Assembly: GCF_003234965.1 (NCBI RefSeq)
Contig: NZ_QKVK01000001.1
Span: forward strand, 682,001-746,000
Source of the DNA: Aestuariivirga litoralis
GTDB taxonomy: Bacteria > Pseudomonadota > Alphaproteobacteria > Rhizobiales > Aestuariivirgaceae
Length of the DNA: 64,000 bases
Direction: 5' to 3'
Positions 53,969-62,393 of the stretch are shown here, piece after piece. Position 1 is the first letter of the stretch, and each line of letters opens with the position of its first letter. A program made the translations under genes and the position numbers. Below the pieces are notes generated by a model, which saw only the letters and a list, made by a program, of their open reading frames with translations, ran no database searches and was not told the DNA's origin.

Positions 53969-55348
53969 ATGACACTCGTGTTCCCCCGCCGCGAAGCCGA
54001 AGCGCAGGCCTTCCTCGACCAGAACCCGGACATCGAAAGCGTTCATGTCGTGTGGACCGACATGTGCGGCGTTGCCCGCGGCAAGATCCTGCGGCGTGAC
54101 GAGGTGGTGCCGGCCTGGAAGGACGGCCGCTTCATGCCGATTTCCGCCCTCGTGCTCGACGTCACCGGCCAGGACGTGCCGGAAACCGGCCTCGTCTTCG
54201 ACGAGGGCGACCGCGACATGCTGCTGTGGCCGGTGCCCGGCTCCATGGTGCGCGTGCCATGGGCCGAGGTGCCGACCGCGCAGTACATTGCCACGGTTCA
54301 CGACCTCGACGGCACGCCGCATTATGCCGACCCGCGCAACGCGCTGGAAAAGATCGTCAAGCGCTTCGAGCTGGAACTCGGCATGAAGCCGGTGGGCGCG
54401 GTGGAACTCGAGTTCTTCCTGATGGATCGGGCCTCCGCACTGGCCGGAAAGCCGACAGCCCCCACCTCCCTCATCAACGAGGCGAAGCCGCAGCACTACC
54501 AGGCCTATTATCTTCAGGATACCGAGGATTTCGCGCCCTTCTTCCAGGACCTCTATGCCATGTGCGAGGTCCAGGGCCTGCCCGCCAAGACGCTGATCTC
54601 GGAATATGCGCCGGGGCAGATGGAGATCGTGCTGCGCCACCGTGCCGATGTGCTGAAGGCCTGTGACGAAGGCATCATGCTGAAGCGGCTGATCAAGAAC
54701 GTGGCCGAGAAGCACGGCCTTGCCGCCACCTTCATGGCCAAGCCCTATTCCGCCTGGACGGGATCGGGCATGCACATCCATGTCTCGCTCGGCGACGAGG
54801 ACGGCAACAACCTGTTCGCGGCGGAGGACCCGACGCAGAACGAGCTCCTCATGCACGCGATCGGCGGCCTCAAGGCGGCGATGGCGGAATCGATGCTGAT
54901 CTTCGCGCCCAATGCGAACAGCTACCGCCGCTTCCGCCGCAACTCCTATGCGCCGGTCTCGGCCAGCTGGGGCATCAACAACCGCACGGTGTCGCTCCGC
55001 ATTCCCGCCGGCCCGCCCAAGGCCTGCCACATCGAACACCGGCCGTCGGGTGCCGATGCCAACCCCTATCTCGTGATGGCGGCAATCCTCGCCGGCATGC
55101 ATTACGGCATCACCGAGAAGGCGGACCCCGGCAACCCGGTGACGGGCAATGGCTATGAACGCCGCGCCAAGTACATCCCGGGCAACTGGTTCGACGCCAT
55201 CGACGCCTTCTGGCGCGCCTCGATCCTGAAGGAGTATTTCGGCAAGGAATTCGTCGACACCTACTGCACGCTGAAGGAGGTGGAGGCGGACCGCTTCTAC
55301 GCCGAGCCGACGGCGCGCGACTTCGAATGGTATCTCCGCACGGTCTGA
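53969..55348 (+). CDS. Glutamine-synthetase-family ligase 2 (gamma-glutamyl-amine ligase-like)
   Basis: The second GS-type ligase is also 459 residues long. It has VELEFFLMDRASALAGKPT, the metal-binding YAPGQMEIVLRHRADVLKACDEGIMLKRLIKN, SGMHIHVSLGDEDGNN, SYRRFRRNSYAPVSASWGINNRTVSLRIPAGPP and IEHRPSGADANPYLVMAAILAGMHYGI. It resembles PuuA-type gamma-glutamylputrescine synthetases more than GlnA, and no adenylation Tyr is seen. It differs much from ligase 1 at 46.6 kb, so the two probably use different amines. A class-III aminotransferase gene precedes it by 12 bp. The DUF4239-like gene follows after 14 bp. Confidence 0.9.
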   Translation: MTLVFPRREAEAQAFLDQNPDIESVHVVWTDMCGVARGKILRRDEVVPAWKDGRFMPISALVLDVTGQDVPETGLVFDEGDRDMLLWPVPGSMVRVPWAEVPTAQYIATVHDLDGTPHYADPRNALEKIVKRFELELGMKPVGAVELEFFLMDRASALAGKPTAPTSLINEAKPQHYQAYYLQDTEDFAPFFQDLYAMCEVQGLPAKTLISEYAPGQMEIVLRHRADVLKACDEGIMLKRLIKNVAEKHGLAATFMAKPYSAWTGSGMHIHVSLGDEDGNNLFAAEDPTQNELLMHAIGGLKAAMAESMLIFAPNANSYRRFRRNSYAPVSASWGINNRTVSLRIPAGPPKACHIEHRPSGADANPYLVMAAILAGMHYGITEKADPGNPVTGNGYERRAKYIPGNWFDAIDAFWRASILKEYFGKEFVDTYCTLKEVEADRFYAEPTARDFEWYLRTV

Positions 55349-55362
55349 GTTAAACAGGGCCG

Positions 55363-56145
55363 ATGCGCGTCCCGCCCGACTTCATCTATGAGCTGTCACC
55401 GCCGGTGCTCTTCCTGGTGGTGCTGGCGGCTGTCGGTGCGGTGGCGCTGGCGATCCAGCAGGTAATCCGCCTGCCGCGGGTGGCGAAGGCAGCGCCGCAG
55501 CTGGCACAGATGTCGACGGCGGTCTCCACCATCGCCGGCGCCATCTTTGGCCTGTCGATGACCTTCCTCGCCAACTCCGTATGGAACACCGAGGACAAGG
55601 CCCATGACGCGGTGAACGGCGAGGCGCGCGCCGTTCGTGTCATGGACCTTTACATGGATTCGCTCACCGCCCCCGCCTATGACGGCATGGCGAGGCTGAT
55701 CGCCAACTACGGCGAGGCCGTGAAGGCCGAGTGGGATTCGATGACCGAGGACGACTACGGTTCGCCCGCCGAGGTGGCGCTGCGCACCATCTATGGCGCG
55801 GTGATCAAGGGCCTGGCGGAGGGCGAGCAGAACCGCCTTCTCCAGCAGCGTCTTCTCACCTCCCTCGACGAACTTTCCGCAGCGCGGCAGGAGCGGCTGT
55901 CGATCGCCGAGAACTACGTTTCGGTGAGCCAGTGGACGCTGGTGACGGGGCTCGGCATCGTGCTGCTCTTCGTGGTGACGCTGAGCCATGCCGCCTTCCC
56001 GCTGGCGCGGCGCGTGGCCGTGCTGGCCGTGGTGATGGCGATCAGCATCATGCTCTACGTCATCCTGCTGCATGACCGGCCCTTCATCGGCTATGCCGCG
56101 CAGACGGCGGACCCGATCCTCAAGGCCACCGGCGTCGAGCCCTGA
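55363..56145 (+). CDS. DUF4239 (bestrophin-like) membrane protein
   Basis: The 260-residue protein has four hydrophobic helices (about residues 13-35, 50-70, 190-215 and 218-240). Between them lies a soluble helical segment with acidic and glutamine-rich parts. The pattern (VSTIAGAIFGLSMTFLANSVWN, EARAVRVMDLYMDSL, LSIAENYVSVSQWTLVTGLGI) matches DUF4239 proteins. Their function is not known. It starts 14 bp after ligase 2 and ends one base before the MBL hydrolase gene, so it may be co-transcribed. Confidence 0.82.
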   Translation: MRVPPDFIYELSPPVLFLVVLAAVGAVALAIQQVIRLPRVAKAAPQLAQMSTAVSTIAGAIFGLSMTFLANSVWNTEDKAHDAVNGEARAVRVMDLYMDSLTAPAYDGMARLIANYGEAVKAEWDSMTEDDYGSPAEVALRTIYGAVIKGLAEGEQNRLLQQRLLTSLDELSAARQERLSIAENYVSVSQWTLVTGLGIVLLFVVTLSHAAFPLARRVAVLAVVMAISIMLYVILLHDRPFIGYAAQTADPILKATGVEP

Positions 56146-56146
56146 C

Positions 56147-57103
56147 ATGGTGCGCATCGTCAGGCAGGGCGGACGCTACATCCTCGAGGGCCACCGTGGT
56201 GAAGGCTCCTTCCGCGACCTGCTGAAATGGCAGATGGAAGGACAGCGCGCGCGCTGGCCCCGCCGCGTGGAGAACCGCAGCTTTCCGCCGCCGCCCCAGC
56301 GCGTCGAAGGTGACGCGCTGAAGGCCACGTGGATCGGCCATTCGACGGTGCTGCTGCAGACTGCGGGCCTCAACATCCTCACCGATCCCTTCCTGTCGGC
56401 CCGCGCCAGCCCCGTGCCCTTCGCCGGGCCCAGGCGGGTGCGGGCTGCCGCGCTCGGTCCGGAAACATTGCCGCCCATCGACCTGATCCTGCTGAGCCAC
56501 AATCACTATGACCACATGGACCTGCCGGCGCTGCGCCGCATCGCGCGGCGGCACCAGGCGCATGTGGTGACGCCGCATGGCAATGGCCGCTGGGTGAGGC
56601 GCGCCTCATCCGCCTTCACGATCGACGAGCTTGGCTGGGGCGACGCCGTGGAGCACAAGGGCCTGAAGCTCCACCTCACGCCCGCGCTGCACTGGTCGAA
56701 GCGCGGCTTCTTCGACGCCAATGCCGCCCTGTGGGGCGCCTTCGTGATCGAGGCGCCGGGCGGACCCATCTATTTCGCCGCCGACACGGGTTTCGGCACG
56801 GGTTCGACCTTCGCCGACGTCAAGGAGTGCTTCGGCGCGCCGCGCCTGTCGCTGCTGCCCATCGGCGCCTATGAGCCACGCTGGTTCATGCACCCGCAGC
56901 ACATGAACCCCGACGAGGCGGTGAAGGCCCACAAGCTCCTCGGCACACGCGCCAGCCTCGCCATCCACCACGGCACGATACAACTCACCGACGAAGCCAT
57001 CGACGCCCCGGTGGAAGCCCTGAAGCAGGCGCTCACGGAACATTCGGTTGACCCTGCTTCCTTCCTCGTGCCTGATGCGGGCGAAACACGCGAGATCGAC
57101 TGA
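56147..57103 (+). CDS. MBL-fold hydrolase (NAPE-PLD/UlaG-like)
   Basis: The 318-residue metallo-beta-lactamase-fold protein has the zinc motif LLSHNHYDHMD (HxHxDH), WIGHSTVLLQTAGLNILTDPF, FAADTGFGTG and HPQHMNPDEAVKAHKLL, then LAIHHGTIQLTDEAID. These features fit the group of NAPE-hydrolysing phospholipase D-like/UlaG-like hydrolases that open phosphodiesters or lactones. There is no signal peptide. It begins one base after the DUF4239-like gene and is followed 7 bp later by an ion antiporter, so membrane-lipid or salt physiology is a possible context. Confidence 0.87.
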   Translation: MVRIVRQGGRYILEGHRGEGSFRDLLKWQMEGQRARWPRRVENRSFPPPPQRVEGDALKATWIGHSTVLLQTAGLNILTDPFLSARASPVPFAGPRRVRAAALGPETLPPIDLILLSHNHYDHMDLPALRRIARRHQAHVVTPHGNGRWVRRASSAFTIDELGWGDAVEHKGLKLHLTPALHWSKRGFFDANAALWGAFVIEAPGGPIYFAADTGFGTGSTFADVKECFGAPRLSLLPIGAYEPRWFMHPQHMNPDEAVKAHKLLGTRASLAIHHGTIQLTDEAIDAPVEALKQALTEHSVDPASFLVPDAGETREID

Positions 57104-57110
57104 GGACGTG

Positions 57111-58523
57111 ATGACCACGAAACGCGCGGGGCTTGCCGCCGCATTCCTTCTGCTGTCGGCAGCGCCTGCCTTCGCCGCCGAAGGCCTCGACGGCCGCACA
57201 CTGGGCCTGCCCTGGGCCCTTCCCTTCGTCGGCATGCTGCTGTCGATCGCCATCTTCCCGCTGGTGGCCTCCGACTTCTGGCACCATCACCGCGGCAAGG
57301 TGGCGGCCTTCTGGGCGGCTCTTGCGCTGATCCCCATCGTGGTGACGAGGAGCCTCGGCACGGCGGGCGAAGCGCTGGTCCACACGGCGCTGATGGAATA
57401 CATCCCCTTCATCCTGCTGCTGCTGGCGCTGTTCACGGTTGCCGGCGGCATCGTGGTGCGCGGCAACCTGCACGGCTCGCCCGGCACCAATGCGGGCCTC
57501 CTTGCGATCGGCGCCGGGCTCGCCTCGATCATCGGCACGACGGGTGCCGCAATGATCATGATCCGCCCGCTGATCCGCGCCAATGACGACCGCAAGCACA
57601 ATGTGCATGTCTTCGTGTTCTTCATCTTCCTCGTGGCCAATGCCGGCGGCGCGCTGACGCCGCTGGGCGACCCGCCGCTCTTCCTCGGCTTCCTGCGCGG
57701 GGTGAGCTTCTTCTGGCCCACGGTGCACCTGCTGCTGCCCGCACTCCTCATCGTCGGCGTGCTGCTCGCCCTGTTCTACGTCATGGATTCGATCATCTAC
57801 CGCCGCGAGGGCCACCTGCCCAAGGATCCGACACCCGACAGCCCGCCGCTGCGCGTGGTGGGCGGCATCAACTTCCTGCTCATCGCGGCAATCATCGGCA
57901 CCATCCTGCTCTCGGCCTCGGTGGACCTCGGCGAGGTGGTGATCTACGGCACGCATGAGCCGATCACGGCGTTGCTGCGCGATGCGGCCTTCCTCATCAT
58001 CGTCGGCCTGTCACTGGCCTTCACCCCGGCCGAACACCGGGCCGAGAACAAGTTCGACTGGGAGCCCATCAAGGAAGTGGCCCAGCTCTTCGCCGGCATC
58101 TTCATCACCATCATCCCGGTGCTGGCGATGCTCAAGACAGGGATGGGCGGGGTCTTCGCGCCGCTGGTGGCGCTGGTGCAGGGGCCTGCTGGCGAGCCCA
58201 ACAACCTCGCCTATTTCTGGATCACCGGCGGCCTCTCGTCCTTCCTCGACAACGCGCCCACCTATCTGGTGTTCTTCGAGCTCGCGGGCGGCGATGCGCA
58301 GAAGCTGATGACGGAGGGGGCGACGACGCTCGCCGCCATTTCGGCGGGTGCGGTGTTCATGGGCGCCAACACCTATATCGGCAATGCGCCCAATTTCATG
58401 GTCTATGCCATGGCGCGCGACGCCGGCGTGAAGATGCCGGGCTTCTTCGGCTACATGCTGTGGTCGGGCGCCATCCTGCTGCCGCTCTTCGCCGTGGTGG
58501 GCTGGCTGTTCTTCGCGGGATGA
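57111..58523 (+). CDS. Sodium:proton antiporter (NhaD/CitMHS-like, ion-transporter superfamily)
   Basis: The 470-residue protein has a signal-like first helix (GLAAAFLLLSAAPAFA) and about 11 further membrane segments, with the family landmarks IIGTTGAAMIMIRPLIRAN, NAGGALTPLGDPPLFLGFLRG and DNAPTYLVFFELAGG. Such arrangements occur in the arsenite/sodium-proton antiporter (ArsB/NhaD) superfamily. The paired half repeats (each with a GDPPLF- or DNAPTY-like hairpin) are clear. Substrate (Na+, or an organic acid) is not certain. ATG 57111 is chosen over 57048 since it directly precedes the hydrophobic leader. Confidence 0.85.
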   Translation: MTTKRAGLAAAFLLLSAAPAFAAEGLDGRTLGLPWALPFVGMLLSIAIFPLVASDFWHHHRGKVAAFWAALALIPIVVTRSLGTAGEALVHTALMEYIPFILLLLALFTVAGGIVVRGNLHGSPGTNAGLLAIGAGLASIIGTTGAAMIMIRPLIRANDDRKHNVHVFVFFIFLVANAGGALTPLGDPPLFLGFLRGVSFFWPTVHLLLPALLIVGVLLALFYVMDSIIYRREGHLPKDPTPDSPPLRVVGGINFLLIAAIIGTILLSASVDLGEVVIYGTHEPITALLRDAAFLIIVGLSLAFTPAEHRAENKFDWEPIKEVAQLFAGIFITIIPVLAMLKTGMGGVFAPLVALVQGPAGEPNNLAYFWITGGLSSFLDNAPTYLVFFELAGGDAQKLMTEGATTLAAISAGAVFMGANTYIGNAPNFMVYAMARDAGVKMPGFFGYMLWSGAILLPLFAVVGWLFFAG

Positions 58524-58530
58524 TGTGACG

Positions 58531-58595
58531 GGGGCACCCCGCGCATCCTTTTCCCAAGCGTCGAAAGCGGTTGCCCGGATCAAGCCCGGGCAAGG
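58531..58595. repeat. Palindromic intergenic repeat, degenerate family A (copy A8)
   Basis: The right stem-loop (TTGCCCGGATCAAGCCCGGGCAA) is kept, while the left (gggggcaccccgcgcatcctttt) is worn. It lies between the convergent antiporter and yqhA genes. Confidence 0.6.
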
Positions 58596-58626
58596 TGGGA
58601 GGGCTGTGTCGCCGCGCGAAAGCGCG

Positions 58627-59142
58627 TTACTCCCCCTTCGACTTCTTGGTGGTGACCATAAGCTTGTCGATATAGGCCAGGAGCAGCGCCGAGATGACGA
58701 AGGTCAGGTGGATGATGGTCAGCCACATCAGCTGGCCGTCGGTGTATTGCTGGGCGTTCAGGAAGACCTGCAGCAGGTGGATCGACGAGATCGCCACGAT
58801 GGTGGAGGCCACCTTGATCTTGAGCGACGCGGCATCGACCTTGCCGAGCCAAGAGATTTCGTTGCCGTCCGCATTGTCGAAGCGGCTGACGAAATTCTCG
58901 TAGCCCGAGATGATGACCATGACGACAAGGCTCGCCACCAGCGCGGCATCGATCAGCGCCAGCATCTTGAGGATGGTGTCGGTCTCCTGCAGCACGAAAA
59001 GCTTGTCCACGAACTCCCACAGCTTCTTGGCGAAGGAGACGGCATAGAGCAGCAAGGCCAGGGCGAGGCCGAGGTAGAAAACGACCAGCAGCCAGCGCGA
59101 GGCAAGGATGATGGCTTCAATCGCGTGTTCGAGCTTCTTCAT
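58627..59142 (-). CDS. yqhA: YqhA family (UPF0114) membrane protein
   Basis: The 171-residue protein has four hydrophobic helices (about residues 15-38, 58-82, 105-128 and 137-158) and the UPF0114 pattern: ASRWLLVVFYLGLALALLLY, LALIDAALVASLVVMVIISGYENFVSR and AASLKIKVASTIVAISSIHLLQVFLN. Function is unknown. Length is normal. It lies 66 bp downstream of the terC stop and may share a transcript with it. Confidence 0.9.
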   Translation of the reverse strand: MKKLEHAIEAIILASRWLLVVFYLGLALALLLYAVSFAKKLWEFVDKLFVLQETDTILKMLALIDAALVASLVVMVIISGYENFVSRFDNADGNEISWLGKVDAASLKIKVASTIVAISSIHLLQVFLNAQQYTDGQLMWLTIIHLTFVISALLLAYIDKLMVTTKKSKGE

Positions 59143-59208
59143 GAGAGTAGGACCCGCCGTTGGACGGGTCCCCTGATAGCTGATCCTGTGGTTGAGGCAA
59201 GAGCCCCC

Positions 59209-60216
59209 TCATTCCGCCGGGTTGGCGGCTGGCAGCGGCTCCGGCCTGTCGTTGCGGGTTTTCCACAGCGACCAGCCGATGCCGGCAGCCAGCACGCCGA
59301 TGGTGACGGCGAGCGAGATGGCGGTGTCGATCTTCACGCCCAGCGGGACGAGGAAGATCTTGATGCCGACCAGCACCAGGATGACCGCCAGCGAGTACTG
59401 GAGATACTTGAAGCGGTGCATGGCGGCGGCCAGCGCGAAGTAGAGGGCGCGCAGGCCCAGGATGGCGAAGATGTTGGAGGTGTAGACGATGAAGGGGTCC
59501 TGGGTGACGGCGAAGATGGCCGGAACCGAGTCCACCGCGAAGATCAGGTCCACGAACTCGACGATGATGAGGGCCACCAGCAGCGGCGTGATGAACAGCG
59601 CCATCTTGCCGGTCTTGGGGTCGATCTGGCGGATGGTGAACTTCTCGCCATGCAGCCTGTCGGTGACACGGAAGTTCTTCTTGATCAGCTTCAGCATCCA
59701 GTTGTCCTCGAGCGAGGGCTTCTCGTTCGAGGTCTTGAACATCTTGAGGCCGGTGAAGACCAGGAAGGCGCCGAACAGGAACAGGATCCACTGGAAGGAC
59801 ATGACCAGGGCCGCACCCACGCCGATGAGGATGGCGCGGAACACGATGACGCCCAGGATGCCCCAGAACAGCACCCGGTGCTGGTAGAGCCGCGGAATGC
59901 CGAGGAAGGCGAAGACGGTGGCGATGACGAAGATGTTGTCCATCGCCAGCGACTGCTCGATCAGGTAGCCGGTGAAGAATTCGAGGCCGGACTGGGAGCC
60001 GCGCGCGTACCACACCCAGGCGCCGAAGGCGAAGGCGATGGCCATGTAGCCGCCATAGAGGATGAAGCTCTCCTTGGCCTCGATCTCCTTCTGGCCCTTG
60101 TGCAGGAAGCCGAGGTCGAGGACGAGGAGGCCGATCACCACCGAGATGAAGATCAGCCAGAAATAGGCGGGCGTGCCGAGAAAATCGGAGAATAGGAACG
60201 TCTGGAGAATTTCCAT
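59209..60216 (-). CDS. TerC/Alx-family membrane protein
   Basis: The 335-residue protein has nine or so hydrophobic segments and the TerC pattern, for example ISVVIGLLVLDLGFLHKG, GYLIEQSLAMDNIFVIATVFAFLGI, LIIVEFVDLIFAVDSVPAIFAVTQDPFIVYTSNIFAILGLRALYF (read in parts). Acidic residues inside the helices point to metal-ion transport. TerC/Alx proteins export manganese or help load metals onto exported proteins. The ATG at 60216 gives MEILQTFLFSDFLG. No obvious Mn-sensing riboswitch could be matched in its 165-bp leader, but see the hairpin upstream. Confidence 0.9.
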   Translation of the reverse strand: MEILQTFLFSDFLGTPAYFWLIFISVVIGLLVLDLGFLHKGQKEIEAKESFILYGGYMAIAFAFGAWVWYARGSQSGLEFFTGYLIEQSLAMDNIFVIATVFAFLGIPRLYQHRVLFWGILGVIVFRAILIGVGAALVMSFQWILFLFGAFLVFTGLKMFKTSNEKPSLEDNWMLKLIKKNFRVTDRLHGEKFTIRQIDPKTGKMALFITPLLVALIIVEFVDLIFAVDSVPAIFAVTQDPFIVYTSNIFAILGLRALYFALAAAMHRFKYLQYSLAVILVLVGIKIFLVPLGVKIDTAISLAVTIGVLAAGIGWSLWKTRNDRPEPLPAANPAE

Positions 60217-60279
60217 TGCCGGACCCTGCGTTGGAGTTTGTGGTTGGCAGCTCCGACATCGCAGGATGAAAAAATCCCG

Positions 60280-60304
60280 CCAGAGGGGCCCGGCGCCGCT
60301 CTGG
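60280..60304 (-). other. Hairpin in the terC leader
   Basis: On the minus strand CCAGAG (60304-60299) pairs with CTCTGG (60285-60280), with a GC-rich loop. CGGGA and then a run of six T follow at 60274-60269, as in a weak attenuator lying between promoter and terC. This is speculative. Confidence 0.3.
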
Positions 60305-60381
60305 TGAAATATGGCGAAATACGGCAAGTTCAAGTGCTGCGGGCGATAACGAAATCGTGAACTGCCCGGGGAGGACGGAAT

Positions 60382-61419
60382 TTGCGCTCGAAAACGGCAA
60401 TCCAGGTGATCGGCTGCCACGCCGAGGGCGAGGTGGGCGACGTGATCGTGGGCGGTGTTGCCCCGCCGCCGGGGAGAACGGTGTGGGAACAATCCCGCTT
60501 CGTGGCCAGTGACGGACGCCTGCGCGCCTTCGTGCTGAACGAGCCGCGGGGCGGCGTGTTCCGGCATGTGAACCTGCTGGTGCCCGCCAAGGACCCCAGG
60601 GCCCAGATAGGCTTCATCATCATGGAGCCGGAGGATACCCCGCCCATGTCGGGCTCCAACTGCATCTGTGTCGCCACCGTGTTGCTCGATGCGGGGATCA
60701 TTCCGATGACGGAACCCGAGACGCGCATGGTGCTGGAAGCCCCTGCCGGGCTGATCGAGGTGACGGCGCAATGCCGCAATGGCAAGGCGCAGTCGATCAC
60801 GCTGAAGAACGTGCCCGCCTTCGCCGAGCGCATCGGCGTTCCGCTGGAGGTGGCGGGGCTCGGCACGCTCACGGTCGACACCGCCTTTGGCGGCGACAGC
60901 TTCGTGATGGCCAATGCGAAGGCGCTGGGCTTCGCGGTGACGCCGGACGAGGGCCGCGATCTTGCGGTCGCCGGACGCAAGATCGTGAAGGCGGCGAACG
61001 AGCAGCTGGGCTTCACCCACCCTGATCTTCCCGAGTGGCGGCACTTTTCCTTCGCCTTCCTGACGGGCGAGCTCGAGCGCGTGGACGGTGCCTTGTCGAG
61101 CCGCAATGCCTGCGTGGTGAAGCCGGGCAAGATCGACCGCTCGCCCACCGGCACCGGCTGCTCGGCGCTGATGGCAGTGCTCCATGCCAAGGGCCTGCTG
61201 AAGGAGGGCGAGCGTTATATCGGCCGCTCCATCATCGAGAGCCGCTTCATCGGCGAGGTGGCGGGGCTCACCACGGTAGGGAACCACGCGGCCATCATTC
61301 CCACCATCACGGGACGCGCCTGGATCACCGGGCAGTCGACCCTGATGCTGGACCCGGACGACCCCTGGCCCCACGGCTACAAGATCGCCGACACATGGCC
61401 GATCGATGCGAAGGATTGA
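60382..61419 (+). CDS. Proline racemase family protein with Ser/Thr catalytic pair
   Basis: The 345-residue protein has the proline-racemase fold ([65 protein letters not shown]). In this family the two active-site positions are Cys/Cys in racemases and 4-hydroxyproline epimerases, Ser/Cys in some epimerases and Cys/Thr in trans-3-hydroxyproline dehydratases. Here they are Ser90 (PPMSGSN) and Thr256 (RSPTGTG). This pair points to elimination or another chemistry, not racemisation. The start is TTG at 60382 with GGGGAGG 9 bases upstream. It is followed by lactonase and FAH-family genes, so hydroxyproline or a sugar acid is possible as substrate. Confidence 0.82.
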   Translation: MRSKTAIQVIGCHAEGEVGDVIVGGVAPPPGRTVWEQSRFVASDGRLRAFVLNEPRGGVFRHVNLLVPAKDPRAQIGFIIMEPEDTPPMSGSNCICVATVLLDAGIIPMTEPETRMVLEAPAGLIEVTAQCRNGKAQSITLKNVPAFAERIGVPLEVAGLGTLTVDTAFGGDSFVMANAKALGFAVTPDEGRDLAVAGRKIVKAANEQLGFTHPDLPEWRHFSFAFLTGELERVDGALSSRNACVVKPGKIDRSPTGTGCSALMAVLHAKGLLKEGERYIGRSIIESRFIGEVAGLTTVGNHAAIIPTITGRAWITGQSTLMLDPDDPWPHGYKIADTWPIDAKD

Positions 61420-61434
61420 GAGGACCCGCACGAC

Positions 61435-62346
61435 ATGAAAATCACCGAGATTCCCGTCACCTGCCTGGTCGAGGCGCAGGACAAGCTGGGCGAAGGCTGC
61501 TTCTGGGATGCGGCCACGCAGACGCTGTGGTGGCTCGACATCATCGAACCCTCGGCCATCCACCGCCTTCACGTGGCAAGCGGCGCGCACCGCAAGTGGC
61601 AGTTCACCGAGAAGGTGACGGCCATGGCCAAGCGCAATGACGGCACGGTGCTGGTGGGAACGCATACCGGCCTGTCGATCTTCAATCCCGAGACCGGTGC
61701 GCTGTCGCCCTGGCGCAAGATCGACCCGGAGACCCCCGGCAACCGCGGCAATGACGGGGCCTGCGATGCGCGGGGCCGCTTCTGGTTCGGCACCATGATG
61801 AACAATATCGGACCCCGCGGCGAAGACTTGCCGATCACCGCCTCGACCGGCAAGCTGTTCCGCATCGGCCCGACGGGCGAGATCGCGGTGATGGAGACGG
61901 GCATTGGCGTTTCCAACGGCCCCTGCTGGTCGCCCGACGGGAAGACCTTCTACTTCTCGGATTCGATGGCGCAGATCATCTATGCCTATGACTTCGATGC
62001 GGAGGCAGGCACCATCTCCAACCGCCGCGTGCTGAACGACACGAAGGACTATGGCTACCCGGATGGTGCCACGGTCGATGCCCAGGGCTTCATCTGGTCG
62101 GCCCGCTGGGAAGGCTCTTGCGTGCTCAGGATCGACCCCAGGGGCCGCATCGACCGCGTGGTGCCGATGCCGGCGAAGCGCGTGACCAATGTCTGCTTCG
62201 GCGGGCCGAAGCTCGACACGCTCTATGCCACCTCCTCGCGCCAGGGCCTGCCGGAGGCCGAGCTGCAGGACCGGCCGCTGAGCGGCGGGCTGTTCTGCTT
62301 CGACCCGCAGGTCACCGGCTTCGAAAAACCCGCTTTCGCGGGCTGA
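61435..62346 (+). CDS. SMP-30/gluconolactonase family lactonase
   Basis: The 303-residue six-bladed beta-propeller has LGEGCFWDAATQTLWWLDI with the metal-binding Glu, GNDGACDARGRFWFGTM and SNGPCWSPDGKTFYFSDS (Asn and Asp near the metal). The family hydrolyses sugar lactones, for example L-arabino- or D-galactono-lactone. Together with araD1 and dgoK just downstream it fits an aldonate route (lactone to aldonate to 2-keto-3-deoxy acid), although the first dehydrogenase and dehydratase are not in the window. It lies 15 bp after the proline-racemase-like gene. Confidence 0.9.
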   Translation: MKITEIPVTCLVEAQDKLGEGCFWDAATQTLWWLDIIEPSAIHRLHVASGAHRKWQFTEKVTAMAKRNDGTVLVGTHTGLSIFNPETGALSPWRKIDPETPGNRGNDGACDARGRFWFGTMMNNIGPRGEDLPITASTGKLFRIGPTGEIAVMETGIGVSNGPCWSPDGKTFYFSDSMAQIIYAYDFDAEAGTISNRRVLNDTKDYGYPDGATVDAQGFIWSARWEGSCVLRIDPRGRIDRVVPMPAKRVTNVCFGGPKLDTLYATSSRQGLPEAELQDRPLSGGLFCFDPQVTGFEKPAFAG

Positions 62347-62393
62347 GCGGACGGGTTATTCATCATACAAATGCAGTGTTGGGAGATGCCGCG

